Shown here: positions 18,102 through 26,378 of the stretch, one piece after another
How the letters are laid out: the number at the start of each line of letters is the position of its first letter
Position numbering within the stretch: the stretch's first letter is position 1
NCBI GenBank assembly: GCA_016719885.1
Contig: JADJYF010000001.1
Coordinates: forward strand, 372,001 to 436,000
DNA length: 64,000 nt
Origin: Pseudomonadota bacterium
GTDB taxonomy: Bacteria > Pseudomonadota > Gammaproteobacteria > Ga0077536
Reading direction: 5' to 3'
Position numbers and translations under genes: made by a program
The notes under the pieces: model-generated
What the model saw: the letters and a program-made list of their open reading frames with translations, nothing else
What the model was told of the DNA's origin: nothing
Database searches by the model: none

Positions 18102-19361
18102 ATGGCTATGCATTTTTCCAATCTCGCGTCGCGATTTGTCGGCCACACCGGCACGCGCCTGTTGATGGATGACCTTGGCGAGGTGCTGGAAAGCGATCGC
18201 GATATCTGCAACCTCGGCGGCGGCAACCCCGCGCGCATACCGGCCATGCAGGATGTGTTTCGTGCAGCGATGGCCCGGCAGTTGGAGGATGGCACCTTCG
18301 ACCGCTTGAGCAGCGCTTACGATGGCCCCCAGGGCTATCGGCCGTTTCTGCGCGCCGTGGCCGGGTTGTTCCGCAAGCACTTCGGCTGGCAGTTGAGTGA
18401 AGACAATGTCGCGGTCACTGCTGGCAGCCAATCGAGCTTTTTCATCCTGTTCAACCTGCTGAGCGGCGAGTGCGCGGACGGGCGCAGCAGGCATCTGCGC
18501 CTGCCGCTGACCCCCGAATACATAGGCTACGGCGACCTCACCGCCTCGCCGGCCGCGATACAGTCGAGCCGGCCGCGCATCGAGCGCCTCGACGAGCACG
18601 CGTTCAAGTACCACATCGATTTTTCCGCCATGCATATCGATGACGACACCGGCGCGGTATGCGTGAGCCGGCCGACCAATCCCACCGGCAACGTCGTGTC
18701 CAATGACGAGTTGCACACCCTGCTCGAACTGACGCGCGACGCGGATGTGCCGTTGATTGTTGATAACGCCTACGGCGCGCCCTTCCCGGACATCATGTTC
18801 AGCGCCGGCGACCCGGTGTTCGACCAGCATGTCATCTACTGCATGAGCCTGTCCAAGCTCGGTTTGCCTGGATTGCGTACCGGTATCGTGATCGCGCGGC
18901 CGGAGATCATCGAGGCGGTGCGCAGCTTCAATGCCATCCTGTCACTCGCCTCCAGCAGCCTGGGCGCGAGCCTGGTGACCTCGTTGTTCGAGTCGGGCGA
19001 AGTATTGAGATTGGCGCGGGACGTGGTGAGGCCATTCTATCTCGAGCGCGTCACACAGGCCGTGGCCTGGTGCCACCGATACTTCGCCGGTTGTCCGTTT
19101 CGCATCCACGTGCCGGAAGGCGCCATATTCCTGTGGTTGTGGTTCGAGGGGCTGCCTGTCACCGCGCAGGCGCTGTATTCGCGCCTGAAAGCGCGCAACG
19201 TGCTGGTGATACCGGGGCAGTTCTTCTTTCCCGGTCTGCATGAAGACTGGGAACACAAGCATCAATGTCTGCGTATCTCGTACGCGCAGTCGGCGCGCGA
19301 AGTGGAGCAGGGCATCGCCATCATCGCCGAGGAAGTGCGGCGCGCCTACGCGCAGGGCTGA
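18102..19361 (+). CDS. avtA: Valine-pyruvate aminotransferase
   Basis: Transfers amino groups between valine and pyruvate (alanine-valine transaminase, transaminase C). The 419-residue protein aligns end to end with E. coli AvtA: NLGGGNPARIPAMQD, AYDGPQGYRPFL, TAGSQSSFFILFNL, TPEYIGYGD, VCVSRPTNPTGNV, VDNAYGAPFP, CMSLSKLGLPGLRTGI with the PLP lysine at about residue 252, and PEGAIFLWLWF. It is a fold type I PLP enzyme. ATG at 18102 (MAMHF) is preferred; ATG at 18108 and GTG at 18087 are alternatives. It is convergent with sohB. Confidence 0.95.
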   Translation: MAMHFSNLASRFVGHTGTRLLMDDLGEVLESDRDICNLGGGNPARIPAMQDVFRAAMARQLEDGTFDRLSSAYDGPQGYRPFLRAVAGLFRKHFGWQLSEDNVAVTAGSQSSFFILFNLLSGECADGRSRHLRLPLTPEYIGYGDLTASPAAIQSSRPRIERLDEHAFKYHIDFSAMHIDDDTGAVCVSRPTNPTGNVVSNDELHTLLELTRDADVPLIVDNAYGAPFPDIMFSAGDPVFDQHVIYCMSLSKLGLPGLRTGIVIARPEIIEAVRSFNAILSLASSSLGASLVTSLFESGEVLRLARDVVRPFYLERVTQAVAWCHRYFAGCPFRIHVPEGAIFLWLWFEGLPVTAQALYSRLKARNVLVIPGQFFFPGLHEDWEHKHQCLRISYAQSAREVEQGIAIIAEEVRRAYAQG

Positions 19362-19374
19362 GCCGTGGCGCGCT

Positions 19375-20373
19375 TCAGGGCGCGCGCTGGCGCCGCAACT
19401 CGTGCAGCAAGCCGCGCACCGGCGCGAACATTTTCTCCATCAGCGAGCGCGGCCGCGCAAAGCGAATGCGATACACATCACGCGTCCTGGCCGCCTCCAT
19501 GAGATAGGCGTCACTGGTGGCAAGCTCGTCGACCAGGCCCAGTTGCAGGGCGCGGGTGCCGAACCAGTATTCGCCGGTGCCGACCCGCTCGATGTCGAGC
19601 GCGGGCCGATGCTGCGCCACGAAACTCTTGAACAGGGCGTGGGCTTCGTCGATGTCCGCCTGGAACTTGTCGCGCCCTTCCTCGGTGTTTTCGCCGAACA
19701 TGGTGAGCGTGCGCTTGTATTTGCCGGCGGTGACCAGCTCGAAGTCGATATCGTGTTTGCGCAGCAGACGGTTGAAATTGGGCACCTGGGCGACCACGCC
19801 GATGGAACCGATGATGGCGAAAGGCGCGGCCAGGATGCGATTCGCAACGCAAGCCATCATGTAACCGCCGCTGGCGGCGATCTTGTCCACCGCCACCGTG
19901 AGTTCGATGTTCCGATCGCGCAGCCTTTGCAGCTGCGAGGCCGCCAGCCCGTAGCCATGGATGGTGCCGCCGCCGCTCTCGAGCACCACCAGCACCTCGT
20001 CCTCGGGCGTGGCGACCGACAGCACCGCGGAGATCTCCCGGCGCAGGGACGCGACGGCTTCGGCGCGCAAGTCCCCTTCGAAGTCACAGACGAACAGGCG
20101 CCTGCCGCGTGGCTCGTCGCGCGCCGCCTTGCGCTGCTTGTGGGAAGCTTTCACGAGCTGCTTGAAACGCTTGGGCGGCAGCAGCCCGGCCTGCATGTCG
20201 AGTTCCAGGTCGAGCAGCTGGTCGTTGATGCATTCGACGGTGAGTCGGCTCTCCGGACGGTAACGGCGCGCGCTTCTCAAAAACAGCGCGATGACCACCA
20301 GCGGCAACAGGCACAGGGCGGCCACCGTCAGGGCCTTGGCGGCGAACAACAGGTATTCGATCAGAAAATACAT
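19375..20373 (-). CDS. sohB: SohB-family inner-membrane serine protease
   Basis: A 332-residue S49 peptidase like E. coli SohB, a suppressor of htrA mutations. An N-terminal membrane anchor (residues about 1-35) is followed by a basic linker and the ClpP/crotonase-like protease domain: VLVVLESGGGTIHGYG, then IAASGGYMMACVANRI with the nucleophile Ser at about 168, GSIGVV, and GKYKRTLT with the general-base lysine. ATG at 20373 is chosen; GTG at 20382 is possible. It is convergent with avtA, whose stop lies 13 bases from this gene's stop. Confidence 0.92.
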   Translation of the reverse strand: MYFLIEYLLFAAKALTVAALCLLPLVVIALFLRSARRYRPESRLTVECINDQLLDLELDMQAGLLPPKRFKQLVKASHKQRKAARDEPRGRRLFVCDFEGDLRAEAVASLRREISAVLSVATPEDEVLVVLESGGGTIHGYGLAASQLQRLRDRNIELTVAVDKIAASGGYMMACVANRILAAPFAIIGSIGVVAQVPNFNRLLRKHDIDFELVTAGKYKRTLTMFGENTEEGRDKFQADIDEAHALFKSFVAQHRPALDIERVGTGEYWFGTRALQLGLVDELATSDAYLMEAARTRDVYRIRFARPRSLMEKMFAPVRGLLHELRRQRAP

Positions 20374-20490
20374 CGAGCACAAACTCCGTGCGTCATGCGG
20401 CGGTCCGCTGCGCTAGTGTAGATGCTCGAATGCGTCGGGCGAACCGCTGTACGGACGGCGTCACGGCCCGGGCAGGCGCTTGCCCATCAC

Positions 20491-20925
20491 TCACGAAGGG
20501 CGGGGCAGGGCTCCCTTCAGATAGCACTCGGTGTGGCAGATGCGCTCGACGATGCGCGCGCGCTGCGCGTCGCCGACCGAGCAGAACCACAGGCCGATTT
20601 CAAAGCCATCGTGACGTTCGCGCACCATCACCACGGTGGCGGTGAAGCGCTGCACGCGACCGCGCAAGGGGATCTCCAGGTCCACGGTGCTGCCCGCCGG
20701 CAGGTATTTTTCGGAGTGGAAACACAGCCCGACATCGCCGGCAAGCGGCTCGGGCTTGCGAAAAAGACTCGGCATCAGTGACCGTCGCCGATAGCGCAAC
20801 GGAAACTGAGCCGGATGGGAGATGAAGTCGTTATTAAAATTATCGAAGCGAGCGGGACTGGCACTCGCATTGGGCATCGAGAACGGCTGAGCACGGCCTT
20901 GTTTTTGGCTGTCGTTGCTACGCAT
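20491..20925 (-). CDS. PilZ-like domain protein
   Basis: A 144-residue protein. After about 45 polar, probably disordered residues comes a short beta-barrel pattern typical of PilZ: GLCFHSEKYLPAGSTVDLEIPLRG, FTATVVMVRER and GFEIGLWFCSV. The usual c-di-GMP ligands RxxxR and D/NxSxxG are not evident, so it may be a non-binding PilZ variant. The start at 20925 has GAGG 8 bases upstream. It is driven by a near-perfect sigma-70 promoter at 20977-21005, so it is probably expressed constitutively and well. Confidence 0.65.
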   Translation of the reverse strand: MRSNDSQKQGRAQPFSMPNASASPARFDNFNNDFISHPAQFPLRYRRRSLMPSLFRKPEPLAGDVGLCFHSEKYLPAGSTVDLEIPLRGRVQRFTATVVMVRERHDGFEIGLWFCSVGDAQRARIVERICHTECYLKGALPRPS

Positions 20926-20949
20926 CGTCCAGACCTCGCAAATTTAATT

Positions 20950-20964
20950 CCTATTTTTAATAGG
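20950..20964. promoter_or_regulatory. AT-rich inverted repeat downstream of the PilZ promoter
   Basis: CCTATT and AATAGG form perfect 6-base arms around TTT, about 10-25 bases downstream of the -10 box on the minus strand. This is where a repressor would block initiation, or a short 5' hairpin would form in the mRNA. The base composition contrasts strongly with its surroundings. Confidence 0.4.
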
Positions 20965-20976
20965 TTGCGAGGCTTA

Positions 20977-21005
20977 TTTATAGTTATTTCTAGGCACGGT
21001 GTCAA
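20977..21005 (-). promoter_or_regulatory. Sigma-70-type promoter for the PilZ gene
   Basis: On the minus strand a consensus -35 TTGACA (21005-21000) is followed after exactly 17 bases by TATAAA (20982-20977). This is the closest match to the sigma-70 consensus that I found in the window, and it points at the PilZ gene starting at 20925. Confidence 0.75.
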
Positions 21006-21094
21006 GCCGTAGGACGCTTGGCCCGACGCACGCGGCGCGTGCCCGGCGGGTCTCGGGCAGAACAGAAGCGGGTGTCGCGACGGGCGTGCGGGAA

Positions 21095-21934
21095 TCAGGC
21101 GCGAGCGCTGACATCCATCCAGGCACCGACCACTTCGATGGTCGCGCCCTCGGCGTCGCGGACCGCGCGCATCGAGTCGACGACGGTGACGTAGGTGCCG
21201 TCGCGGTGACGCACCCGGTATTCGACGACGGCGAAGTTGCCGTCTGCCTCGGTCAAGGACTTCAGCACCTCGCGGTAACGGGCGGCGTCGGCGGGATGCA
21301 GCAGCTCGCGCCAGAATCCGGCGTCGACCACCGCGGCGGTGCGCTCGAAGCCGGTCAGGCGGTGGAAGTTCTTGCTGATATAGCTCGGGTGTAGCTGTCC
21401 GTCTTCACAGGAAAAGCTGTAGAGCACCGCCGGGCTGAACTCGACCCAGTACTCGAGCAGTTCATTGGCCTCGTCAAGGTCCTGGATCTTTTCGTCGAGT
21501 TCGGCATTGATGCGCGCCAGCTGTTCGCGCAAACGGCGCTCGTCGCCGCGCATGTCGAAATAGGCGCGCGCCTCGGCGAGCGTGGTGGCGAGGCTCTGTG
21601 CTTGCCAGGGCATGCGCACCACGCGAAACACGCTGCCGTCCTGCAGGGCAGCGAGCGCGGTTTCGAGCGCATTCTCTGCGACGACCATGATGCCTACCGT
21701 ATCCGGCCAGCATCGCTGACGGGTTCGCTGCAGTTCCAGGCATGCCGCTTCCGCTTCTTGCGAGGCATCGGTGATGAGTAGCGCGATGCCCGCATCGTCG
21801 TTCAATATCCGCTCGGCTTCCTGCGTCGACGCGACCAGCAGGCATTCGAAGTCCGCGCGCAACAGCGTTGCCATTTCGGCGGCCAGTCCGGGCGACAGGG
21901 CGACACACAGCGCTTTCGGTCTCGTTGAATTCAT
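21095..21934 (-). CDS. Degenerate receiver domain, coiled coil and PAS domain protein
   Basis: A 279-residue cytoplasmic protein. Residues 1-120 resemble a CheY-like receiver: LLITDASQEA could hold the phospho-acceptor Asp, but the N-terminal acidic pair is missing (ALCVALSPG instead of a DDE motif) and the switch-lysine segment reads RMPW rather than KPW. Residues about 125-165 form a charged coiled coil (RRLREQLARINAELDEKIQ), then a PAS fold with PAC-like end (YRVRHRDGTYVTVVDSMRAV). No kinase, GGDEF or DNA-binding output domain follows. ATG at 21934 is chosen; frame continues upstream. Confidence 0.75.
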   Translation of the reverse strand: MNSTRPKALCVALSPGLAAEMATLLRADFECLLVASTQEAERILNDDAGIALLITDASQEAEAACLELQRTRQRCWPDTVGIMVVAENALETALAALQDGSVFRVVRMPWQAQSLATTLAEARAYFDMRGDERRLREQLARINAELDEKIQDLDEANELLEYWVEFSPAVLYSFSCEDGQLHPSYISKNFHRLTGFERTAAVVDAGFWRELLHPADAARYREVLKSLTEADGNFAVVEYRVRHRDGTYVTVVDSMRAVRDAEGATIEVVGAWMDVSARA

Positions 21935-22081
21935 ACGTGCATCACGCCCCGTGTACCTGTGCCGACGAGCGCGGACCCGTCGCCGTGCCGCGCGCGTCCG
22001 CATCGCTTGGCATTATGACAGCGGAACGGGCCGCGTGAGCGGCGCGCGGCGGCTGTCGACAGGGCGATGTTATGATGGGTC

Positions 22082-22444
22082 ATGGACCTCTTTTTCAGTT
22101 TTGACTTCGCTGCCGCCCGCTCATTGCCGCGGCTTCCGGCCAGCCATCGTTGCAGCCGCCTGCACGGGCACACGTTTCACGTCGAATTGTCCATTCGCGG
22201 TGAACTCGGCGACGAATCGGGCTGGATTGTCGACTTCGATGATGTCGACCGCGCGATGACGGAACTGAAGGAGCGCCTGGATCATCGCCTGTTGAACGAG
22301 ATCCCGGGACTCGAGAATCCGACCACGGAGAGCTTGGCGCAGTGGCTGTGGGAGGCTATCGTCGGGCCGTTCCCGGGACTGTATTGCGTGACGGTGCAGG
22401 AGCATCCGTCACGCGGTGTGCGGTATTACGGGCCGGGCGCCTGA
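22082..22444 (+). CDS. queD: 6-carboxy-5,6,7,8-tetrahydropterin synthase
   Basis: Converts dihydroneopterin triphosphate to 6-carboxytetrahydropterin, the second step towards queuosine. The 120-residue protein has the family's length and metal and catalytic residues: SHRCSRLHGH at residues 21-30 gives zinc histidines 28 and 30 (and 22) and catalytic Cys24, then GWIVDFDDVD, LDHRLLN and NPTTESLAQWLW. Other queuosine genes are not in the window. The ATG lies 147 bases from the divergent PAS gene start. Confidence 0.93.
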   Translation: MDLFFSFDFAAARSLPRLPASHRCSRLHGHTFHVELSIRGELGDESGWIVDFDDVDRAMTELKERLDHRLLNEIPGLENPTTESLAQWLWEAIVGPFPGLYCVTVQEHPSRGVRYYGPGA

Positions 22445-22462
22445 CGCCCGTCGAGCGGAAGG

Positions 22463-23281
22463 TCAGGTTGGCATCGGATGCCAGCCGGCGTCGGCCCACA
22501 GCTGTCCGCTGACGGCGGAATTGCGGATCAGAAAACTGATCGCGTCGGCGATTTCTTCGGGGCGGATGAGGCGCTTGATCTGGGTGGCCGGCAGCACCTG
22601 GTTCTGGATGTAATCCTCGCCCAGCGCACGCACCATCGGCGTGTCGGTGAAGCCGGGATGGAGAACAGCGCAGCGCACGCCGTAGTACATCGCCTCTTTC
22701 ATCAAGGTCGACGCGGCGCCCTCGAGGCCAACCTTGGTGGTGGCGTAGGAAATCTGCCCCTTGTTGCCCTGCGAAGAGACCGAGCCGATGAACACGATGA
22801 CACCCTGGGTGCCTTCGTCGGCAGACCATTGCTTGAGGCCGCGCGTGAAGCGATCCTCGGCGAGTTGCGCAACCATCTCCAGCGCCCAGTAAACCGGCGC
22901 GATGAGGTTGACTTCCATGACCAGGCGGAAGTGTTCGATGGGGTAGAGATTGGCCTTGCCCTTTTCCTTGTTCATGCGCACGGCGAGTGCATCACGGGTG
23001 ATGCCGGCCGCCGGCACGCAGATGTTGATCGGGCCGTATTCGTGACGCATGGTCTCGAATACTTCGTGCCGGAAGGTGGCGTCGGTGGTGTCGCCCTGGA
23101 ATGCGCGCGCCACGCGACCGCCGTGGATGCCGTTGAGTTCGGTGGCGACTTCGTGCACCGCGTTCGACAGGTCGACCAAGGCGATCGCCGCCACGCCCTG
23201 CTTGCACAACTCTGCCGCGGCGGCGCGGCCGATGCCGCTGGCCGCGCCCGTGATGACGGCGACTTTGCCCTTGATATCCAT
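22463..23281 (-). CDS. Short-chain dehydrogenase/reductase
   Basis: A 272-residue classical SDR. The NAD(P) loop TGAASGIG is at residues 11-18, Asp37 in ALVDLSN suggests NAD preference, the IGSVSS segment provides the catalytic Ser, and Y179/K183 lie in YATTK. The C-terminus resembles FabG and acetoacetyl-CoA reductases (GFTDTPMV, IRPEEIADAISFL, SGQLWADAGW). It is convergent with queD and divergent from the nucleotidyltransferase at 23420, across a long inverted repeat. Substrate is unknown; a hydroxyacyl or steroid-like substrate is possible. Confidence 0.88.
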   Translation of the reverse strand: MDIKGKVAVITGAASGIGRAAAAELCKQGVAAIALVDLSNAVHEVATELNGIHGGRVARAFQGDTTDATFRHEVFETMRHEYGPINICVPAAGITRDALAVRMNKEKGKANLYPIEHFRLVMEVNLIAPVYWALEMVAQLAEDRFTRGLKQWSADEGTQGVIVFIGSVSSQGNKGQISYATTKVGLEGAASTLMKEAMYYGVRCAVLHPGFTDTPMVRALGEDYIQNQVLPATQIKRLIRPEEIADAISFLIRNSAVSGQLWADAGWHPMPT

Positions 23282-23309
23282 TGATTATTTGTTTCCGGGA
23301 GTGGGTTAC

Positions 23310-23354
23310 GCCGGCATTATTATGGACTTCATGATGCATCGCAATAATGCTGGC
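23310..23354. repeat. Long imperfect inverted repeat between divergent genes
   Basis: GCCGGCATTATT at 23310-23321 is matched by its reverse complement at 23343-23354 with one mismatch (AATAATGCTGGC). The arm starts are 33 bases apart, about three helical turns, which suits a pair of half-sites for one regulator controlling the divergent SDR and nucleotidyltransferase genes. The alternative is a 12-base-pair RNA stem with a 21-base loop. Confidence 0.5.
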
Positions 23355-23419
23355 GCCGCCGACCGGGGACGTGTTTCGCACTGCTTGGCGCGTCCGTACA
23401 TGACCGGGGGGCGCGGCGT

Positions 23420-24436
23420 GTGAGTGGACATCCCGCCTACCTGGAGGCCGCGCCCTGCCCCAGCCTGCGCGCTGCGTTCAGCTATTCGCAGGCGCAACTT
23501 GCCGCGCTGCTCGCCGCGTTCGCCGCGCACGAAACGCGCCTGTCGTGCATCGAAACCATTGCCGTCGGTGGCTCGCTGGGACGCTACGAAGCCGGTGCGG
23601 CGTCCGACGTCGATTGCATCGTGGTCGTGAAGGACGACGCGGGCGCGGCCGAGACCGGGCATGCGCTTGCGCTCGTCCACGAGCTGTTTGCGGCGTCGCC
23701 GTTCAAGCTGCCCAAGGCCGACGGGATCTACCGCCAGGGCATCGCGCGTGGATGTTTGCTCGACAAGGCGGCGCTCGGCAGTCTCGACGAGGCGCCTGCG
23801 GTATTCGGCAAGCGCATCCAATTGCTGCTCGACGCGCGGCCGCTGTTCGCCGCCGCTTCCTTCGCGGACCTGCAGCGCGCGATCGTCGATTGGTACCGCA
23901 GCGATTTTCTGGTCGCGAAGCCAGCGCGGGCATGGACCTACCTGTGCAACGATCTCATGCGCTACCTGCATTCCTACGCGGGCTGGCAACAGTTCAAGTT
24001 CGAGCGCGGCAGCGATGACAGTTGGCAGCTCAGACAGGCGAAATTCCGTACCAGCCGGCTCCTGACCTTTGCCGCCATGATGTTCGTGCTGGGTGACAGC
24101 GACCGGCGCAGCGACAAGGCCGCCTGCCTCGAGGCGCAGCTTGCCGATACGCCCCTGCAGCGGCTTTACACCATCATGCAACGCTACGACGCGGCGGCCT
24201 ATCGGCAACTCGTGATGGCCTACGAAGACGCGTTTGCCCTGCTGGCCGACCCCGGCGTGCGCGCCGCCCTCGTCGCCACCGGGCCGGACGGAGATTCGCG
24301 CTTGGGCGCCGACTTCCATCCGCGTTATGAAGACATTCGCGCCGCGTCCGCGCGGCTGTCGCGCATCCTGACCGGGTTTGCAATGGCGCGACGGGCGGAG
24401 TGGGGTGAGCGCTTCTTCGAGCGCTGGCTGTTCTAG
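23420..24436 (+). CDS. Nucleotidyltransferase-fold protein, unknown substrate
   Basis: A 338-residue protein whose N-terminal third has the DNA-polymerase-beta-type nucleotidyltransferase motif: GGSLGRYEAGAASDVDC at residues 50-66 supplies the Gly-Ser and the metal-binding Asp63 and Asp65. The rest is mostly helical, with aromatic patches (RAWTYLCNDLMRYLHSYAGW), and recalls DUF294-like or PII-uridylyltransferase-like proteins, but I cannot place it. It starts with GTG at 23420 after a G-rich stretch and is convergent with the LolC/E gene. Confidence 0.65.
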   Translation: MSGHPAYLEAAPCPSLRAAFSYSQAQLAALLAAFAAHETRLSCIETIAVGGSLGRYEAGAASDVDCIVVVKDDAGAAETGHALALVHELFAASPFKLPKADGIYRQGIARGCLLDKAALGSLDEAPAVFGKRIQLLLDARPLFAAASFADLQRAIVDWYRSDFLVAKPARAWTYLCNDLMRYLHSYAGWQQFKFERGSDDSWQLRQAKFRTSRLLTFAAMMFVLGDSDRRSDKAACLEAQLADTPLQRLYTIMQRYDAAAYRQLVMAYEDAFALLADPGVRAALVATGPDGDSRLGADFHPRYEDIRAASARLSRILTGFAMARRAEWGERFFERWLF

Positions 24437-24440
24437 GCCG

Positions 24441-25688
24441 CTATTCGAAATGCACCGCGCGCGCCGGTTGAATGGCGGCAGCGCGCAAGGCCGGGTAGAC
24501 GGTCGCCAGCAGGGACAGGAACAGGCTCGCGCCGACCACGCTCAGCAAGTCCTCGGCGCGCAGGTCGGCGGGCAGGTAGTCGAGGAAATAGACGTCGGAA
24601 TTCAACAGGTCGATGCCGAATACCGCCTCCAGCAATTGCATGGCATTCTGACTTTCCGCGGCGCCCCAGGCGCCCAGCGCCAGGCCAAGCCCCGCACCGA
24701 CCACGCCGAGCATCAAGCCCTGCGCGAGGAACAAGCCGACGATCTGCAGGCGTGTGGTGCCCACCGTGCGCAGGATCGCGATGTCGCGCGTTTTCTCGGT
24801 CACGATCATGATCATGTTGGCGGCGATGTTGAAGGCCGCCACGGCGATGATCAGCACCAGGATCACGAACATGATGTGCTTCTGCGATTTCAGCGCCAGG
24901 AAGAAGTTGCGTTCGTACTGCGTCCAGTCGACGGCACGAAAGCCCGGCCCCAGTTGTCGTGCGATTTCGCTGCTGACCAGCGGCGCCATGGCCGGGTCGT
25001 GCAGACGTGTGCGTACCCCCGAGATCGCGGCACCGACGTGGAACAGTCGACGCGCGTGATCGATGTGGGTGACGACGAGGCGCGCATCGTACTGATGCAT
25101 GCCGGTATGGAAACTACCCGCCACGCGCAGTCGCTCGTAGCGCGGCGCCAGCGCCTTGCCGTACTCATCCCACTGCGGCACCACCAGCGTGACCTGGTCG
25201 CCGGCCGCCGCGCCCAGCTTCTTGGCCAGGGCCTCGCCGAGCAGCACGTCGCCGCGCGTGGCATCCAGGGCATCCAGCAGTCCGGCCGGCAGGTAGTTGG
25301 CGAGATCCGTGACCTGCGTTTCGCGGGCGGGATCGATGCCCTCGATGATGGTGCCCGTGACCTTGCCCTTGCGCGTCAACATGCCGCTGGCGCGCACGTA
25401 GGGCGACAACGCCACCACGCGCGGGTCGGCCAGGACGCGCCGCTCGAGGGCCGGCCAGTCGGCAATCAGGCCGCTGTCGCTGAGCAACACCGCGTGGGAC
25501 GACATACCCAGCACATGGCGCACCACTTCGCGCTCGAAACCATTCATCACGGACAGCACGATGATCAGCGCGCCGACGCCGAGCGCGATGCCGGCGATCG
25601 AGACGAAGGTGACGAAGGACGCAAAGCGGTTGCTGCGCTTGGTGGTGATGTAGCGCAGCGCAATGAACAAGGGAAAAGGCTGAAACAC
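24441..25688 (-). CDS. lolC: LolC/LolE-type lipoprotein-releasing permease
   Basis: Inner-membrane subunit of the Lol ABC transporter that extracts lipoproteins for transfer to LolA. The 415-residue protein has the expected four membrane segments: one N-terminal (FVTFVSIAGIALGVGALIIVL), a large periplasmic domain, and three C-terminal, with the conserved SVMNGFEREV, FNIAANMIMIV and KTRDIAILRTVG blocks. The length and start (PLFIALRYI) are those of LolC/LolE. No lolD ATPase or second permease is next to it, unlike the usual lolCDE operon. Assignment to LolC rather than LolE is uncertain. Confidence 0.88.
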   Translation of the reverse strand: MFQPFPLFIALRYITTKRSNRFASFVTFVSIAGIALGVGALIIVLSVMNGFEREVVRHVLGMSSHAVLLSDSGLIADWPALERRVLADPRVVALSPYVRASGMLTRKGKVTGTIIEGIDPARETQVTDLANYLPAGLLDALDATRGDVLLGEALAKKLGAAAGDQVTLVVPQWDEYGKALAPRYERLRVAGSFHTGMHQYDARLVVTHIDHARRLFHVGAAISGVRTRLHDPAMAPLVSSEIARQLGPGFRAVDWTQYERNFFLALKSQKHIMFVILVLIIAVAAFNIAANMIMIVTEKTRDIAILRTVGTTRLQIVGLFLAQGLMLGVVGAGLGLALGAWGAAESQNAMQLLEAVFGIDLLNSDVYFLDYLPADLRAEDLLSVVGASLFLSLLATVYPALRAAAIQPARAVHFE

Positions 25689-25755
25689 GGGCGACCCGGT
25701 GGTGGCGCAAACTGCGTGGGATTATGTCACGGCCGCGGCACGATGCTGAAACAGT

Positions 25756-25779
25756 GGGGGGCGCATCGCTGCGCCCCCC
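25756..25779. repeat. Very GC-rich perfect hairpin
   Basis: Arms GGGGGGCGCA and TGCGCCCCCC, 10 bases each, enclose a TCGC loop about 70 bases upstream of the lolC start. Neither strand shows a T-run after the stem (plus continues AAAATG, minus ACTGTT), so it is not a standard terminator. The following 180 bases to 25958 hold no gene I can recognise. Confidence 0.55.
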
Positions 25780-25958
25780 AAAATGTCGCACTTAGAGAGG
25801 AGTGGCACGAGACTCTTGGGTAAAGCCGCGGCCTGCAACAGTCTTAGCAGCATGTGTGCCAAGCTGCCGAACGCTTATTATCAGCTGGTTAGGCGACCAG
25901 CCGTGCGGCGCCGCGCACTGTCGCTGACCGCCAGGCACAGCGCTGGTGCGCGAACACG

Positions 25959-26378
25959 CTAGGGGCGAGTGCGCGCCGCGAGGCGCGCGGCATGCTGTTC
26001 CCAATGCTGGCCGTCGAAGGCGGCGACCGTGACGCTCTCGAGTCCGCGCGGGTCGAGGCAACGCAGGTTGACGCTGTAGCCATCGGGATTGGAGCGCGGC
26101 ACGTAGAAGGCCTTGACCCCGCAGTGTCGGCAGAACGTGTGGCGCGCGACGCCGGAGTTGAAGCAGTAGGTGGTGAGCGCGTCGTGAGCGGTGAGCAGCG
26201 TGAAGCGCGCGGCAGGCACCAGCAGGTGCAGGTAACCCGCCTTGCGGCATATCGAACAGTTGCAGTCTTCGACAATGATCTCCGGCGGCGTCATCACCGT
26301 GAAGCGTACGGCGCCGCAATGGCAGGCGCCGGCATGCTCGCGCGACGCGCCGTCCGCGGCCCGTGGGCTGTCAGCCAT
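25959..26378 (-). CDS. GFA/CENP-V family zinc protein
   Basis: A 139-residue protein of the glutathione-dependent formaldehyde-activating enzyme (GFA)-like family. Zinc ligands are visible in the family order: ACHCGAV near residue 19, NCSICRKAGY near 40 and FCRHCGVKAF near 82, then FDGQHWE at the end. Most family members have unknown substrates, and formaldehyde activity should not be assumed. Its ATG overlaps the end of the DUF2237 gene by 8 bases (ATG followed by TGA), so the two are translationally coupled. Confidence 0.87.
   Translation of the reverse strand: MADSPRAADGASREHAGACHCGAVRFTVMTPPEIIVEDCNCSICRKAGYLHLLVPAARFTLLTAHDALTTYCFNSGVARHTFCRHCGVKAFYVPRSNPDGYSVNLRCLDPRGLESVTVAAFDGQHWEQHAARLAARTRP

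Noticed and set aside
25756..25779. Hairpin before lolC as an intrinsic terminator
   Set aside because: No T-run follows on either strand, unlike the clear terminators at 58742 and 63816.
25888..25894. GTTAGGC as an integron attC core site
   Set aside because: It fits GTTRRRY, but I found no matching RYYYAAC at the correct distance, no second attC and no integrase or cassette gene.
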